Shown: positions 7,203-16,181, numbered from the stretch's first letter. The stretch is 64,000 nt of DNA from Fictibacillus sp. b24 (GCF_030348825.1 NZ_JAUCES010000005.1:2666001-2730000), one strand, 5' to 3'. The notes: a model not told the origin generated them from the sequence alone. Numbers and translations: made by a program.

Positions 7203-9830
7203 ATGAAAATCAATCGCGTTAATTACTTAACGGGCCCAAATCTTTACAGCTTCAAACCAACTATTTGGATTGAACTTGATATAGAAGAATTTGAAGAAAA
7301 ACCATCAAACCTGTTACCTGGTTTTACAGATAAATTATTACAAGTCATCCCTACCCTCCATACTCATACATGTTCGAGAGGCTATGCTGGCGGATTTGTA
7401 GAACGCCTTCATGAAGGTACGTGGATTGGACATATTTTAGAGCACATCGCACTTGAAATTCAGCATCTAGCAGGCATTTATGTCAAGCGCGGCAAAACCA
7501 TTACGAGTGAACGAACAGGGATTTATTTTGTAACATACGATTATGTGGAACCAAAGTCTGGCTATTATGCATTCGAAGCTGCACTTGAGATTGTAACCGC
7601 TATTTTAGAAGGAAATGAAATTAGTGCGGAACCTTACGTCAAGCACACTTCTGACCTTTACCATATGCATAAACTTGGTCCGAGTACAGAAGCGATCTAT
7701 GAAGCTGCGCGAAAACGCAAGATACCAGTAGAACGCATTGGAACAAACAGTTATTTAAGGCTTGGAACGGGTAAAAAGCAAAAATCCGTTCAAGCAACGA
7801 TTTCTTCCCAAACGTCCTATCTCGCTGTCGAGAATTCATGCGATAAAGACATGACCAAGACTTTAGTAAAAGGTGCTGGTCTCCCTGTACCTTCAGGAGA
7901 TGTCGTGTCTAATGAGTATGAACTGCTTCAGTCTGCTGAGAAAATCGGTTATCCGCTTGTGATCAAACCTCTTAACGGCAGACAAGGGCAAAACATCGTT
8001 ACAAATATACAAAATGACACAGATTTAATTGCTGCTTTTCGCTGTGTGTACAGTGAAGGCACTTCCTATATTTTAGAGCGTTATTATGCAGGGAACGATT
8101 ATCGCTTGTTTGTTGTAAATAACGAGCTCGTTGCGGCTAGTCTCCGTCTGCCTCCTTTCGTTATAGGAGATGGATATAAAACGATTGGTGAACTGATTGA
8201 TGAAGAAAACCTGAACCCAGTTCGCGGTGAAGGACATGAAAAAGCCATGAGCAAGATTCCGCTGGATGAGCGTACAGTCGTCCACCTAGAAAAAAGCGGA
8301 TACTCTCTTCAATCTGTACTGAAAAAAGGAGAGTCCGTTGAAGTACTTGGCAACGCCAACCTGTCTACAGGCGGCTCAGCCATTGATGTAACAGATGAAG
8401 TTCATCCTGATTATCGTAAGATGGCAATTGAAGCAGCGGCATCTATTGGATTGGATATTGCAGGCATCGACATCCTTTCTACAGATGTTACCGTTCCTTT
8501 TGTTGAAGGTGAAGCTGCCATTCTTGAAGTGAACGCTGCTCCTGGCATCCGTATGCATCTTTACCCATCTCAAGGAAAAAGCCGTGACGCAGGTGGAGCA
8601 ATTGTAGACTATTTATTTTCTTCGCGTGAAGAAGCTGCGATTCCCGTTGTTGCTGTAACGGGAACAAACGGAAAAACAACAACAACACGTCTCGTTTCAC
8701 ATCTTTTACAAAAAGAAAACGTGACAGTCGGGTTTACCTGCTCAGATGGTGTTTGGGTAGGTGACCAGCAGCTAGACGCTGGTGATTGCAGCGGACCAAG
8801 AAGTGCTCGCAAAGTGTTGTCTCATCCTTCTGTTGATGTGGCCGTGTTGGAAACAGCCCGAGGCGGCATGCTTCGCGAAGGACTTGCTTTCCGTTATTGC
8901 AACGTTGGAATTGTAACAAATGTCAGTGAAGACCACCTCGGATTGAATGGCGTAGAAACACTAGATGCTTTGAAGCGACTAAAGCAGACTGTAGCTGAAG
9001 TTGTTCTTCCTGAAGGCACGTGTGTATTGAATGCCGACGATCCTCGATGTGTAGATATGGCGAACCACACAAATGGTGAAGTAATCTTCTTCTCATTAAC
9101 AATGATGAATCCTGTTATTCAGGATCAATTGAAAAAAGGTCGGAAGGTTTGGTACCTTGAGGACGATTGGGTCGTGTTCAGCGAGAATGGAAAAGCTGAA
9201 AGATTCCTTCCTGTCTCTCACATTCCGATCACGATAAATGGTGCTGCTCGTCACAACATCGCAAACGTTCTAGGTGCACTCGCTGCTGCTCATTCTCTGG
9301 GAAGACCTTTGTCAGAGTTAAGAAGCAAAGTGATTACGTTCCTTTCGACTGAAAATCAAAATCGGGGACGTTTTAATGTGGTCAACATTCATGACCGTAC
9401 CATTGTAATTGATTATGCACATAATCCTGCTGGTCTTAAAGCATTGTTTGAAACCGTTGACCATTTAAAGAGTGGTCGTGTGATAACCGTCGGATCGGCA
9501 GCTGGTGACAGACAAGACCATACGATACAAGAGATGGGCCGCATTTTCGGCACTCACTCAGATATCTTCATCATCAAAGAGGATGTAAATTTGAGAGGTC
9601 GCATTCCAGGGGAAACCGTTCATCTTCTTTATACAGGTGTAAAGGAAGCGAACGGCACCACTTCTGTTTCGGTGTACCCGAAAGAAGCAGAGGCGATGAT
9701 TCAAGCATGGGAATGTTCAGAGCCGGGCGACACACTCGTCTTTTTATATGATGAATACACATCCATTCAAGGAATTCTTCAAAAGATCAGAAACTCCAAA
9801 GCAGTCGGTGTCCTGCAGAAGGCAGAATAA
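7203..9830 (+). CDS. cphA: Cyanophycin synthetase
   Basis: 875 residues, the usual length for CphA. RBS AGGAG before the ATG. The enzyme adds Asp and then Arg to a growing polymer, each with ATP. The N-terminal domain (to about 190) is followed by an ATP-grasp domain (about 215-475), which makes the Asp-Asp bond, and a Mur-ligase-like domain with P-loop GTNGKTTTT from about residue 487 and the ENQNRGRFN/DYAHNP region, which joins Arg. No internal break is seen. The gene is followed by a strong terminator and forms a two-gene operon with cphB. Confidence 0.95.
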   Translation: MKINRVNYLTGPNLYSFKPTIWIELDIEEFEEKPSNLLPGFTDKLLQVIPTLHTHTCSRGYAGGFVERLHEGTWIGHILEHIALEIQHLAGIYVKRGKTITSERTGIYFVTYDYVEPKSGYYAFEAALEIVTAILEGNEISAEPYVKHTSDLYHMHKLGPSTEAIYEAARKRKIPVERIGTNSYLRLGTGKKQKSVQATISSQTSYLAVENSCDKDMTKTLVKGAGLPVPSGDVVSNEYELLQSAEKIGYPLVIKPLNGRQGQNIVTNIQNDTDLIAAFRCVYSEGTSYILERYYAGNDYRLFVVNNELVAASLRLPPFVIGDGYKTIGELIDEENLNPVRGEGHEKAMSKIPLDERTVVHLEKSGYSLQSVLKKGESVEVLGNANLSTGGSAIDVTDEVHPDYRKMAIEAAASIGLDIAGIDILSTDVTVPFVEGEAAILEVNAAPGIRMHLYPSQGKSRDAGGAIVDYLFSSREEAAIPVVAVTGTNGKTTTTRLVSHLLQKENVTVGFTCSDGVWVGDQQLDAGDCSGPRSARKVLSHPSVDVAVLETARGGMLREGLAFRYCNVGIVTNVSEDHLGLNGVETLDALKRLKQTVAEVVLPEGTCVLNADDPRCVDMANHTNGEVIFFSLTMMNPVIQDQLKKGRKVWYLEDDWVVFSENGKAERFLPVSHIPITINGAARHNIANVLGALAAAHSLGRPLSELRSKVITFLSTENQNRGRFNVVNIHDRTIVIDYAHNPAGLKALFETVDHLKSGRVITVGSAAGDRQDHTIQEMGRIFGTHSDIFIIKEDVNLRGRIPGETVHLLYTGVKEANGTTSVSVYPKEAEAMIQAWECSEPGDTLVFLYDEYTSIQGILQKIRNSKAVGVLQKAE

Positions 9831-9834
9831 AGAA

Positions 9835-9872
9835 AAGGTGCGGTTTCCCTTAGCGGGAGCTGCACCTTTTTT
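9835..9872 (+). terminator. Intrinsic terminator of cphBA
   Basis: AGGTGC...TCCC pairs with GGGA...GCACCT and is followed by seven T. It abuts the convergent minus-strand gene ending at 9872. Confidence 0.88.
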
Positions 9873-10621
9873 TATTCTTTAGATTCTAGTTCTTGTTCCT
9901 CTAACAATGTAATGGGGTCGTAGTTTCCTCCACTGGAAAATCCACCGCCATTAATAGAACGTTTTGAAAAGATGTCTTCATCGGTTTCTTTTTGAAACAC
10001 AGGCTGCCATGCAAAGGTAAATTGTTGATTAGGGTCCATTTCCAAGAACATGTCACTCATGCTGTCGGTTTTTTGTACGCTGTTGGCAAAATGGATGATT
10101 GAAACCCAATCCTTTGGAAGTTTATCAATTCCATAAGACGTTTGTGAATCTTTTACTTTTTTCATTAACTGCACTTTAGGATAATAATACTCAATTCCCT
10201 GCGTGACCTCGTATCCTCGATTACGCAGTAAGTAGAATTGAGCAGACTGAAATTGATCATCAGGATGAAAATTCCAAACTATCTTATAGAATGAAGGATC
10301 ATCACTATCAATCTTCCAAAGGATAGGCTGGCCAACTGAATTCACAGCCTCTAGCTCCCATTTCCGTTTTTTCCAAACAAAAAAACTCGTACCATAATCG
10401 TTATCTTTAGAGATATACGGAACAAACAGATGACGTTCGTCTACTAAAATCGCATCTTGAACCTTAGCAATCTCTGCTTCTTCATACGCTCTATCAATTT
10501 GCTTCATCAGTTCCCCGTGACTCGGAGTCGTGTTTGGCTCTGAATAATAATACCAATAAACAAATCCCCCAACCATTAACAGAATCGTGATCAGCAGCAA
10601 GAAAAGTAGTTTTTTGTTCAT
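9872..10621 (-). CDS. Membrane-anchored hypothetical protein
   Basis: 249 residues. One N-terminal hydrophobic segment (about residues 4-25) followed by a long soluble domain, so it is probably anchored with the bulk outside the cell. No lipobox Cys. No catalytic motif is recognised; the C-terminus has a Gly/Ser-rich patch (GGGFSSGG). It starts three bases after the stop of the upstream multi-spanning membrane gene, so the two are almost certainly translated from one mRNA and may act together. Function unknown. Confidence 0.8.
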   Translation of the reverse strand: MNKKLLFLLLITILLMVGGFVYWYYYSEPNTTPSHGELMKQIDRAYEEAEIAKVQDAILVDERHLFVPYISKDNDYGTSFFVWKKRKWELEAVNSVGQPILWKIDSDDPSFYKIVWNFHPDDQFQSAQFYLLRNRGYEVTQGIEYYYPKVQLMKKVKDSQTSYGIDKLPKDWVSIIHFANSVQKTDSMSDMFLEMDPNQQFTFAWQPVFQKETDEDIFSKRSINGGGFSSGGNYDPITLLEEQELESKE

Positions 10622-10624
10622 CCG

Positions 10625-11344
10625 TTATTCCAACCCTTCTACAAACGAAACATCTGAGCGAAAATAATACTGTTTTTTCTGTGTAGTCAACAGAAGACCT
10701 TTTCCATCTTTTTCAACAAAAAGGGTTGTGTGTAAGCCGCTTCCCCACTTCGGTTCTGTTCCTACAATCTGATACGGAAACTTTTCCTTTCGTTCTTGTT
10801 GCGGCACATCAATATTTACGATCTCGTTGTACCATCCTTGGCTGTCGATTGGTTTCGCAATCATTTTGGATAGCTGTTGTTTAAACACTTCTTGATCTAA
10901 TGTGCTTTCTTTTGCCCCGGTGTGAAGTGGAAAAAGACGTGCTTGATCTGTTTTTGCTATATAAGTTGACAGCTTCTTATCAGGATATATTGCTTGATCC
11001 AATGGTATCGCAGCAAAAGTAGCTGCGAGAAGAATGAAATTGGCGAAGAAACCGAGCCATGCGAACCGACGATACATTACCCATTTCTCCACTTTATTAC
11101 GAAACACAAAATACAAAATACATACCCCTAATGGGAGGATTGGAATTTGGACAAAAGTAGAAAAAAGAGTGAGATCAAATGAAAAACAAAATAAGCCAAC
11201 GAACAAAATGAGCAGTACTTTCCATATCTTAGGCTTAACTTCTAGCTTTTTATAAAAACGAAACGTTAGGATACCAATAATGATATAGGCTATGCTGTCC
11301 ATTAGAACAGCAGGAAAATGATTAAGGAAACTAAATGTGATGAT
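10625..11344 (-). CDS. Multi-spanning membrane protein with extracytoplasmic domain; possible ATC start
   Basis: About 239 residues if started at the ATC at 11344. AAAGGGAG lies exactly 8 bases upstream of that codon. The in-frame GTG and TTG before it sit on or 2 bases from the Shine-Dalgarno; a TTG at 11368 has no RBS, and the next ATG lies further in. About four hydrophobic helices in the first 120 residues are followed by a soluble C-terminal half. Function unknown. It forms an operon with the membrane-anchored gene 3 bases downstream. Confidence 0.7.
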   Translation of the reverse strand: MITFSFLNHFPAVLMDSIAYIIIGILTFRFYKKLEVKPKIWKVLLILFVGLFCFSFDLTLFSTFVQIPILPLGVCILYFVFRNKVEKWVMYRRFAWLGFFANFILLAATFAAIPLDQAIYPDKKLSTYIAKTDQARLFPLHTGAKESTLDQEVFKQQLSKMIAKPIDSQGWYNEIVNIDVPQQERKEKFPYQIVGTEPKWGSGLHTTLFVEKDGKGLLLTTQKKQYYFRSDVSFVEGLE

Positions 11345-11451
11345 GCTCAACACTCCCTTTTCAGTCAAACTATCTATATACCAAACTATGTATGGAATTC
11401 AATTTAATAACAATTATGACATAGTGTTCTATACTCGACTATACCTCAAAA

Positions 11452-11488
11452 TGAAAAAGCTCAACAGGCGTTATGCTAGTTGAGCTTT
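11452..11488 (-). terminator. Intrinsic terminator
   Basis: AAAGCTCAAC (11456-11465) pairs perfectly with GTTGAGCTTT (11479-11488); on the minus strand a T run follows. It ends the 131-residue gene at 11501. Confidence 0.85.
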
Positions 11489-11500
11489 CCATCCATCATA

Positions 11501-11896
11501 TTATTTTAGTGTTTTAACAATGATTGCTTGTGACGCACTTTTGATAAGACAGCCTTCTAAATCTTCTTCTTTTAATAAGCCCAGCGTGATGGCGGACTTT
11601 ACCTTCTCCTCGTCCGGTTTGGGTACGTGATGAATGAGGTCGGTCATGTTCAGTTCCGTGAGCCGGTGCACCGTCTTTTCATCGTGAAGTTTTTCAGATT
11701 TCCGAATCTGCCTTTGCAGCTTATAGTTGTTAACAGAGACTTCTCCTTTTTGATTGGGACCGACTAGGTTGTCAAAATAAATGTGAAACACTTTTTTTAG
11801 TTCATCCAGTTCCTTTTCCAGCTCTTTCTTCTTTTCGTTAAGAGTGTTGTATTTGATGATCAGGTCTTCTGAAATGGTATAGTTTTGAGTCGTCAC
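11501..11896 (-). CDS. Hypothetical coiled-coil protein
   Basis: 131 residues from a GTG at 11896, chosen because AGGGGGACGAGCT precedes it; a longer frame to 11929 has no RBS. Residues about 10-40 form a Glu/Lys/Leu-rich coiled coil, followed by a mixed alpha/beta region and a C-terminal helical part (KVKSAITLGLLKEEDLEGC). The style (coiled coil then compact domain) resembles small phage or plasmid accessory proteins, but I do not recognise a family. It is a single-gene unit with its own terminator. Confidence 0.75.
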   Translation of the reverse strand: MTTQNYTISEDLIIKYNTLNEKKKELEKELDELKKVFHIYFDNLVGPNQKGEVSVNNYKLQRQIRKSEKLHDEKTVHRLTELNMTDLIHHVPKPDEEKVKSAITLGLLKEEDLEGCLIKSASQAIIVKTLK

Positions 11897-12024
11897 AGCT
11901 CGTCCCCCTGTTATGAATTGATAGTTCATCTTATGGCGGGAGTGAGTGGATTATGCCATGACAAAAGCCACCTTTTCATGTGGAAAGGCGGCTCGTTTGT
12001 CGTCGCAATTATTAGCGGCGATAT

Positions 12025-12177
12025 CTATTTCGTTTCATTTTCGCTCTCAGGCTTATTTTTCCCCTTGCTTACATAAGGTTTTGGACCCTTTTTCTTGCTG
12101 CTCGATTTCCAGCGGTTCCAGCCCTTTTTCCCCGTGCCCTGGCCAACCCCACTTTTCTTGCCTTTTGCTTTACTCAT
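12025..12177 (-). CDS. Small basic protein (DUF3934-like)
   Basis: 50 residues, MSKAKGKKSGVGQGTGKKGW then NRWK, Ser/Lys-rich and PKPYVSKG, ending in an acidic tail. ATG at 12177 with GGAGTG 5-6 bases upstream. Composition is Lys/Gly/Ser-rich and strongly basic. It resembles the short DUF3934 proteins of Bacillus as I remember them; no function is known. Its promoter would lie at the start of the GTTGATAT array region. Confidence 0.72.
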   Translation of the reverse strand: MSKAKGKKSGVGQGTGKKGWNRWKSSSKKKGPKPYVSKGKNKPESENETK

Positions 12178-12238
12178 CTTATCACTCCATGAAATTCAGT
12201 AATTTGAATTATACTACATTAGCGGGAAAAATGTTAAT

Positions 12239-12343
12239 GTTGATAAAATTGTATTTTGTGTTGATATTCCACAATTTTACGTTGATATAGTTGCCATTTT
12301 GGTTGATATCCCTATTGATCTTGTTGATATAGTATTATTTGTG
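12239..12343 (+). repeat. 21-bp phased array with GTTGATAT core (array 2)
   Basis: GTTGATA starts at 12239, 12260, 12281, 12302 and 12323: four exact 21-bp steps. The last four copies read GTTGATAT; the rest of each unit is AT-rich and variable, often with ATTTT about 10 bases after the core. It sits between the divergent small basic gene and NERD gene, so it overlaps both promoter regions. Confidence 0.85.
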
Positions 12344-12425
12344 CTTAGTTTTTAAGTCATTTCCTATTTTGACGTCCTTCAATTTTTGTTTAATAATACA
12401 TTTTAAATTGAGAGGAGTGTTTTTC

Positions 12426-13394
12426 ATCGAAAACCAACTTAATATGCCGATTTTTATACAAAAATTAGAAGCTTTATTAAGGAGGGTATCACCTACACAT
12501 CCTAATCGAGTAAAAATAGCTGAGGATTTGGCCAAAAGTAAGTCAGGTATCACTGGTGAGAGATCCTTACAATACTTTTATAGGTATTTACCTCAAGATA
12601 AAGTTAGGTTTTTACACCATATTAGAATTTCACATATGGATTATTATTTTCAGGTTGATACACTTTTACTTACTAACAAGTTTCTACTACTTCTTGAGAT
12701 CAAAAATTATGCAGGTCATCTATACTTTGATGAGAAGCATGGCCAGCTCATTCGCACGCTCAACAACAAACGAGATATCTTCGAAGATCCCCTTCTTCAA
12801 GCTAAAAGACAAGCTTTTCATCTTTCTAAAATCATAAATAAACATAAATATCCGAGCATACCGATTGAGACAATGGTTGTGTTTACACATCCGAAAGCAT
12901 ATATAGAGTGTTCTCCGACCTATAAAGAAGCCATGAAAAGAGTAATAAAGAGCTCAAAGTTAGAAGAAAAATTTGTTGAGTTTAGCTCAAAATATAAACA
13001 AGAACTTTTTTCTGTAAAAGAGGTTAAAAAAATGAGTAGATTATTAAATAAATTACATGAACCCTATGATCCAAATATTTGTGTGAGATATGGAATCGGA
13101 TTAAATGAATTGATTAACGGAGTCATCTGTCCTCAATGTGAAGATGGGATGTATGTGATTAAACAGTTATCTAAATGGCGGTGTGAAAGGTGCGGTGTGA
13201 TTTCAAATGAAGTTCTTATTCACGCGTTAAGAGATTATGCGCTACTCGTTTCTACAACAATTACAAATAAGTCATGTCAATCTTATCTGAACATAAGTCC
13301 AAGACAATCTCAATATTTGCTAAAAGCACTTCAAATTCCGTTTTACGGCTCTAATAAAGGAAGAACCTACCACCTTGACTCTCTCATCACTTAA
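12426..13394 (+). CDS. NERD domain protein with zinc ribbon; probable ATC start
   Basis: 322 residues if started at the ATC at 12426. AGGAG (12413-12417) is 8 bases upstream of ATC; the next in-frame ATG (12444) has no Shine-Dalgarno. Related NERD proteins start about 12-13 residues before a KLEALLRR motif, which fits this ATC. The NERD nuclease-related domain covers roughly residues 25-160, including GERSLQYF, YYFQVDTLLLT and LLEIKNYAG (typical E..D..EIK nuclease-fold residues). A zinc ribbon CPQC...CERC lies near residue 240-260, then a helical possible DNA-binding tail. Its 3' end overlaps the convergent lipoprotein gene by 8 bases. Confidence 0.82.
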   Translation: MENQLNMPIFIQKLEALLRRVSPTHPNRVKIAEDLAKSKSGITGERSLQYFYRYLPQDKVRFLHHIRISHMDYYFQVDTLLLTNKFLLLLEIKNYAGHLYFDEKHGQLIRTLNNKRDIFEDPLLQAKRQAFHLSKIINKHKYPSIPIETMVVFTHPKAYIECSPTYKEAMKRVIKSSKLEEKFVEFSSKYKQELFSVKEVKKMSRLLNKLHEPYDPNICVRYGIGLNELINGVICPQCEDGMYVIKQLSKWRCERCGVISNEVLIHALRDYALLVSTTITNKSCQSYLNISPRQSQYLLKALQIPFYGSNKGRTYHLDSLIT

Positions 13395-13767
13395 TCAAAG
13401 CTTTCAATTTTTGGCCATCTGCTGCATTCAACTTTCCGTATTGATTAACAGAATCCACAATTTCCGCATTCATATCATCATGAAACCAAATTTTATATTC
13501 TTCCAATCTCTCAGGCATATTCGGATCATACAGATAGAACAAGGTTAACATCATATCTTCTTTTCGCGACATCTCCACTTTTGCGTTTTCCCACTTCACT
13601 GTTTCTAATAGCACACCAATCGATTTCACCTGATTCTCATCTGTTATTATTCCATCATCACCTGGTCGCATCTCAACCATTTCATAATCAACACGGACCA
13701 GCTTTTCATCCTCGTTGCATCCAGCTAAACTCATCACAAGAAAGAGCACGACCAGCCATTTTTTCAT
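13387..13767 (-). CDS. Putative lipoprotein
   Basis: 126 residues. The signal peptide ends in lipobox SLAGC (Cys at about 17), so it is predicted to be a membrane-anchored extracellular protein. The mature part is acidic and unrecognised. The gene starts at the last base of the upstream GNAT gene, so it is translationally coupled to it, and its end overlaps the NERD gene by 8 bases on the other strand. Confidence 0.8.
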   Translation of the reverse strand: MKKWLVVLFLVMSLAGCNEDEKLVRVDYEMVEMRPGDDGIITDENQVKSIGVLLETVKWENAKVEMSRKEDMMLTLFYLYDPNMPERLEEYKIWFHDDMNAEIVDSVNQYGKLNAADGQKLKALIK

Positions 13768-14333
13768 CAGTCAGCTGGATTAATGATCGCCATCTGCTGG
13801 TGATCTTCCCACTTGCCGTTGATCTTCACGTTTTTGCGTGCTAGTCCCTCTTTTTCGAAACCAGCTTTCTCCAAAACGCGAATGGAACCGATGTTGTGTG
13901 GCATAACACCTGCCTCAACTCGGTGCAGCTTCAGCTCATCGAACCCATACTTCACAATAAGTCGAACCGCTTCTGTCGTGTAGCCTTTTCCATTATGCTT
14001 CTTATCCAAAAAGTAACCTACAAACGCACTCTGGATGGACCCACGCATCACCGCGAACAGATTAATCGTTCCAATGAGTAGATCGTCATCTGTTGTAAAA
14101 ATACCAAAATAGTAATCTAAGTCTTGTTTTGCATTCTCCACCAGCATCTGTATACGCTTCTGCTGGTTTTTTAAGGTATAAAAATCATCACTGCGTTCCA
14201 TTGCAAACTGACTAAAAAAATCCCTGTTTTCCAATTGAAGGCTTACCATTGCCTCAGCGTCCTCAACTGTCAGCGGCCTGATATAAATATTCTCGCTAGA
14301 TAATTTAACATTCGTTTCCATACTTTGATTCAT
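13767..14333 (-). CDS. GNAT family N-acetyltransferase (RimJ/RimL type)
   Basis: 188 residues from the ATG at 14333 with GGAGAG 8 bases upstream. GNAT enzymes move acetyl from acetyl-CoA to an amine. Visible: IYIRPLTVEDAEAM at the N-terminus, the acetyl-CoA loop region KKHNGKGYTTEAVRLIVKYGF, and RVEAGVMPHNIGSIRVLEKAGF, the hallmark of ribosomal-protein-Ser/Ala acetyltransferase-like enzymes. The substrate is not predictable. Co-directional and coupled with the downstream lipoprotein gene. Confidence 0.88.
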   Translation of the reverse strand: MNQSMETNVKLSSENIYIRPLTVEDAEAMVSLQLENRDFFSQFAMERSDDFYTLKNQQKRIQMLVENAKQDLDYYFGIFTTDDDLLIGTINLFAVMRGSIQSAFVGYFLDKKHNGKGYTTEAVRLIVKYGFDELKLHRVEAGVMPHNIGSIRVLEKAGFEKEGLARKNVKINGKWEDHQQMAIINPAD

Positions 14334-14381
14334 ACTCAATTCTCTCCATTTCTATGTAAAGAAAGCGACATCTCTACCCTT

Positions 14382-15220
14382 TTATTTTTTGGCTAGCCTC
14401 ACACTATAATTCCTCATGCCCACTAGATTTCCTTCATATTCATATATACCTTGGTTGATCAATTCCAATAACCGATATTGTATAAATTCATCACCGACAT
14501 ATTGTTCAAGATGTCCGATAACATCCCCGATGAGGCGTGCTGATTTCTTAAATTCATCATCATATTTCCATTCGAAACGTCTAGCCGTATTGATGATAAA
14601 AGGGTCTAGATGATTAACACTAACACTCCTGATTTCCCCGTTCTCCCACAGCCTCAACACTTCATTTGAATTGCTCAAAGACTCCCATTCTTTTACGAGT
14701 TGTTTCTTATAAACGAAGGAGATCCGTTCGTCATTTCTCGTTTTTTCTAAAATGACTTGCAGCTCTTTTGGCGGTATCTCGCCGGTATGCTGGGAAACAT
14801 AATAGATTTCAGGATGTTTGCAATATTTGTCGTAGCTCTCATTCGTGTTCACCACTAGGATAGGGTTCGGCCGATTTTCAAGCAGCTTCAGCACAAACCT
14901 GATACCAGTCTGTTCAGATGCATTGTCCGCTGTCCATACGGTAATTTCAGCATGATTGGGAATTTCGTTAATTTCACGAAGAGTTTCTCTGAACTGCTCT
15001 TCATATTTACTATCGTAATAAAATCAAATTCGTCTTTTGGCATATGTTTCTTAAACCAGTTCACTCGGGCTACTAAACCCGCCTCCGTCTCCAACTGAAA
15101 AACAGGACCCACTGCGAACTGATCGGAAAAACCAATCACTTTATCGTTTTTGCCCTTCTTCTTAAGCGTCCATTTCAACCCTCCAGCAGCAGACTCTCCA
15201 AATAGAATATGAACGGTCAT
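14382..15220 (-). pseudogene. DUF1835/DUF3658 protein gene, frameshifted
   Basis: Two frames encode one protein. The 5' part (from 15220) begins MTVHILFGESAAGGLKW and has the DUF1835 pattern, then loses its frame near 15020-15023 (AAAA on the plus strand, TTTT in the gene). Moving to the other frame restores YDSKYEEQ and then WTADNASEQTG, which continues into LKLLENRPNPILVVNTNESY and the DUF3658 C-terminal domain. One missing T in the run explains it. The full product would be about 280 residues. It may be a real pseudogene or a homopolymer sequencing error. GAGGAG precedes the ATG. Function of the family is unknown. Confidence 0.85.
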
Positions 15221-15238
15221 TTTTCCAGCTCCTCAACC

Positions 15239-15484
15239 TCATTTTTTCGGTGAGGTATCTTTTTCGTTCCCTCGTTTAAAATTCCCTGTTACTTTGGCCA
15301 AAATTAGTTGAACGTCTTTCTCGGTTGAAGCTTGGTCAATTCGATTGATTATTTTCTCCGCTTCTTTTCCTTTTAAAACCATGACCTGTTTACCTTGATA
15401 TTCAATAAAAACGGTGTTATTTTTCGTTATGCGATACGTAAAAACTTCTTCATCCAGCCGTTTACGTTTATCAGTGTTTCCCAT
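15239..15484 (-). CDS. Hypothetical small protein
   Basis: 81 residues from the ATG at 15484, chosen for the GGGGTGG just upstream; a longer frame to 15511 lacks an RBS. The sequence is charged with a short beta-rich core (YRITKNNTVFIEYQGKQ) and no membrane segment. It lies 18 bases upstream of the DUF1835 gene on the same strand, so the two are likely one transcript. Not recognised. Confidence 0.7.
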   Translation of the reverse strand: MGNTDKRKRLDEEVFTYRITKNNTVFIEYQGKQVMVLKGKEAEKIINRIDQASTEKDVQLILAKVTGNFKRGNEKDTSPKK

Positions 15485-15776
15485 CAAGCCACCCCTTTTT
15501 AAAATCCACACTTAACACTTACACATTTATTTAAAATTTCCTTGTATGTTCGGAAGGAAAAAGCGATTATATAAAGAATTTAATCCTTTAATAATTAAAT
15601 ACGAAAAATACTATTTTCTACAAAAATTGTTAAAATACTCTATCACTGACTTTTTTGATACTATTCCACTGCGAACAGCAAGAATAGCCATAGTATGTTA
15701 TAATTAATATATTAAAATAACTTAGGGCTCGCGACTTTTCTTAGTCACCCTCCGTTTATGGAAGGGAGTGCAAGAA

Positions 15777-16148
15777 ATGGAGAAAATCAGCGTATTTATG
15801 GATGATTACCGTAGCCCGCCTGAAGGTTACGTTTACGTCGAAACGATAGATGAATGTATGGAATTGTTAAGAACTCGGGACATCGAACATTTATCGCTTG
15901 ATCACGATCTGCTCAGCAATACCAGAAATGGTCTCATGCTCGTTCAGATGATGGTCGATGAACAACTGTTTGCCAATCGCATCACCATTCACTCTGCCAA
16001 TTCAGTAGGCGGAAAAAACATGTACAACTGCCTCAAACAAGCTCAAAAAGACCTCATCATGCCTCACACAATCATCGTTTCCTTACGTCCACTGCCGCTC
16101 AAGTATTTTCCGCCAAGAGTACTTCAACACTACTTAAATATTAAATAG
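15777..16148 (+). CDS. Cyclic-phosphate processing receiver (cREC)-like protein
   Basis: 123 residues from the ATG at 15777 with GAAGGGAG 8 bases upstream. The fold is receiver-like: VFMDDYRSPPEGY at the N-terminus, HLSLDHDL in the second acidic motif and ITIHSANSVGGKNMYN in the conserved Ser/Gly region. This matches the stand-alone cREC family, proposed from comparative genomics to act on cyclic phosphate ends, as best I recall; no biochemical role is claimed here. Single-gene unit, convergent with the PP2C gene. Confidence 0.75.
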   Translation: MEKISVFMDDYRSPPEGYVYVETIDECMELLRTRDIEHLSLDHDLLSNTRNGLMLVQMMVDEQLFANRITIHSANSVGGKNMYNCLKQAQKDLIMPHTIIVSLRPLPLKYFPPRVLQHYLNIK

Positions 16149-16181
16149 GTCCCTGCACGAGATTTACCGGAGGGAACAGCT

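Noticed and set aside
12444-13394. ATG at 12444 as NERD start
   Set aside because: No Shine-Dalgarno before it, while AGGAG fits the upstream ATC at 8-nt spacing; kept only as an alternative.
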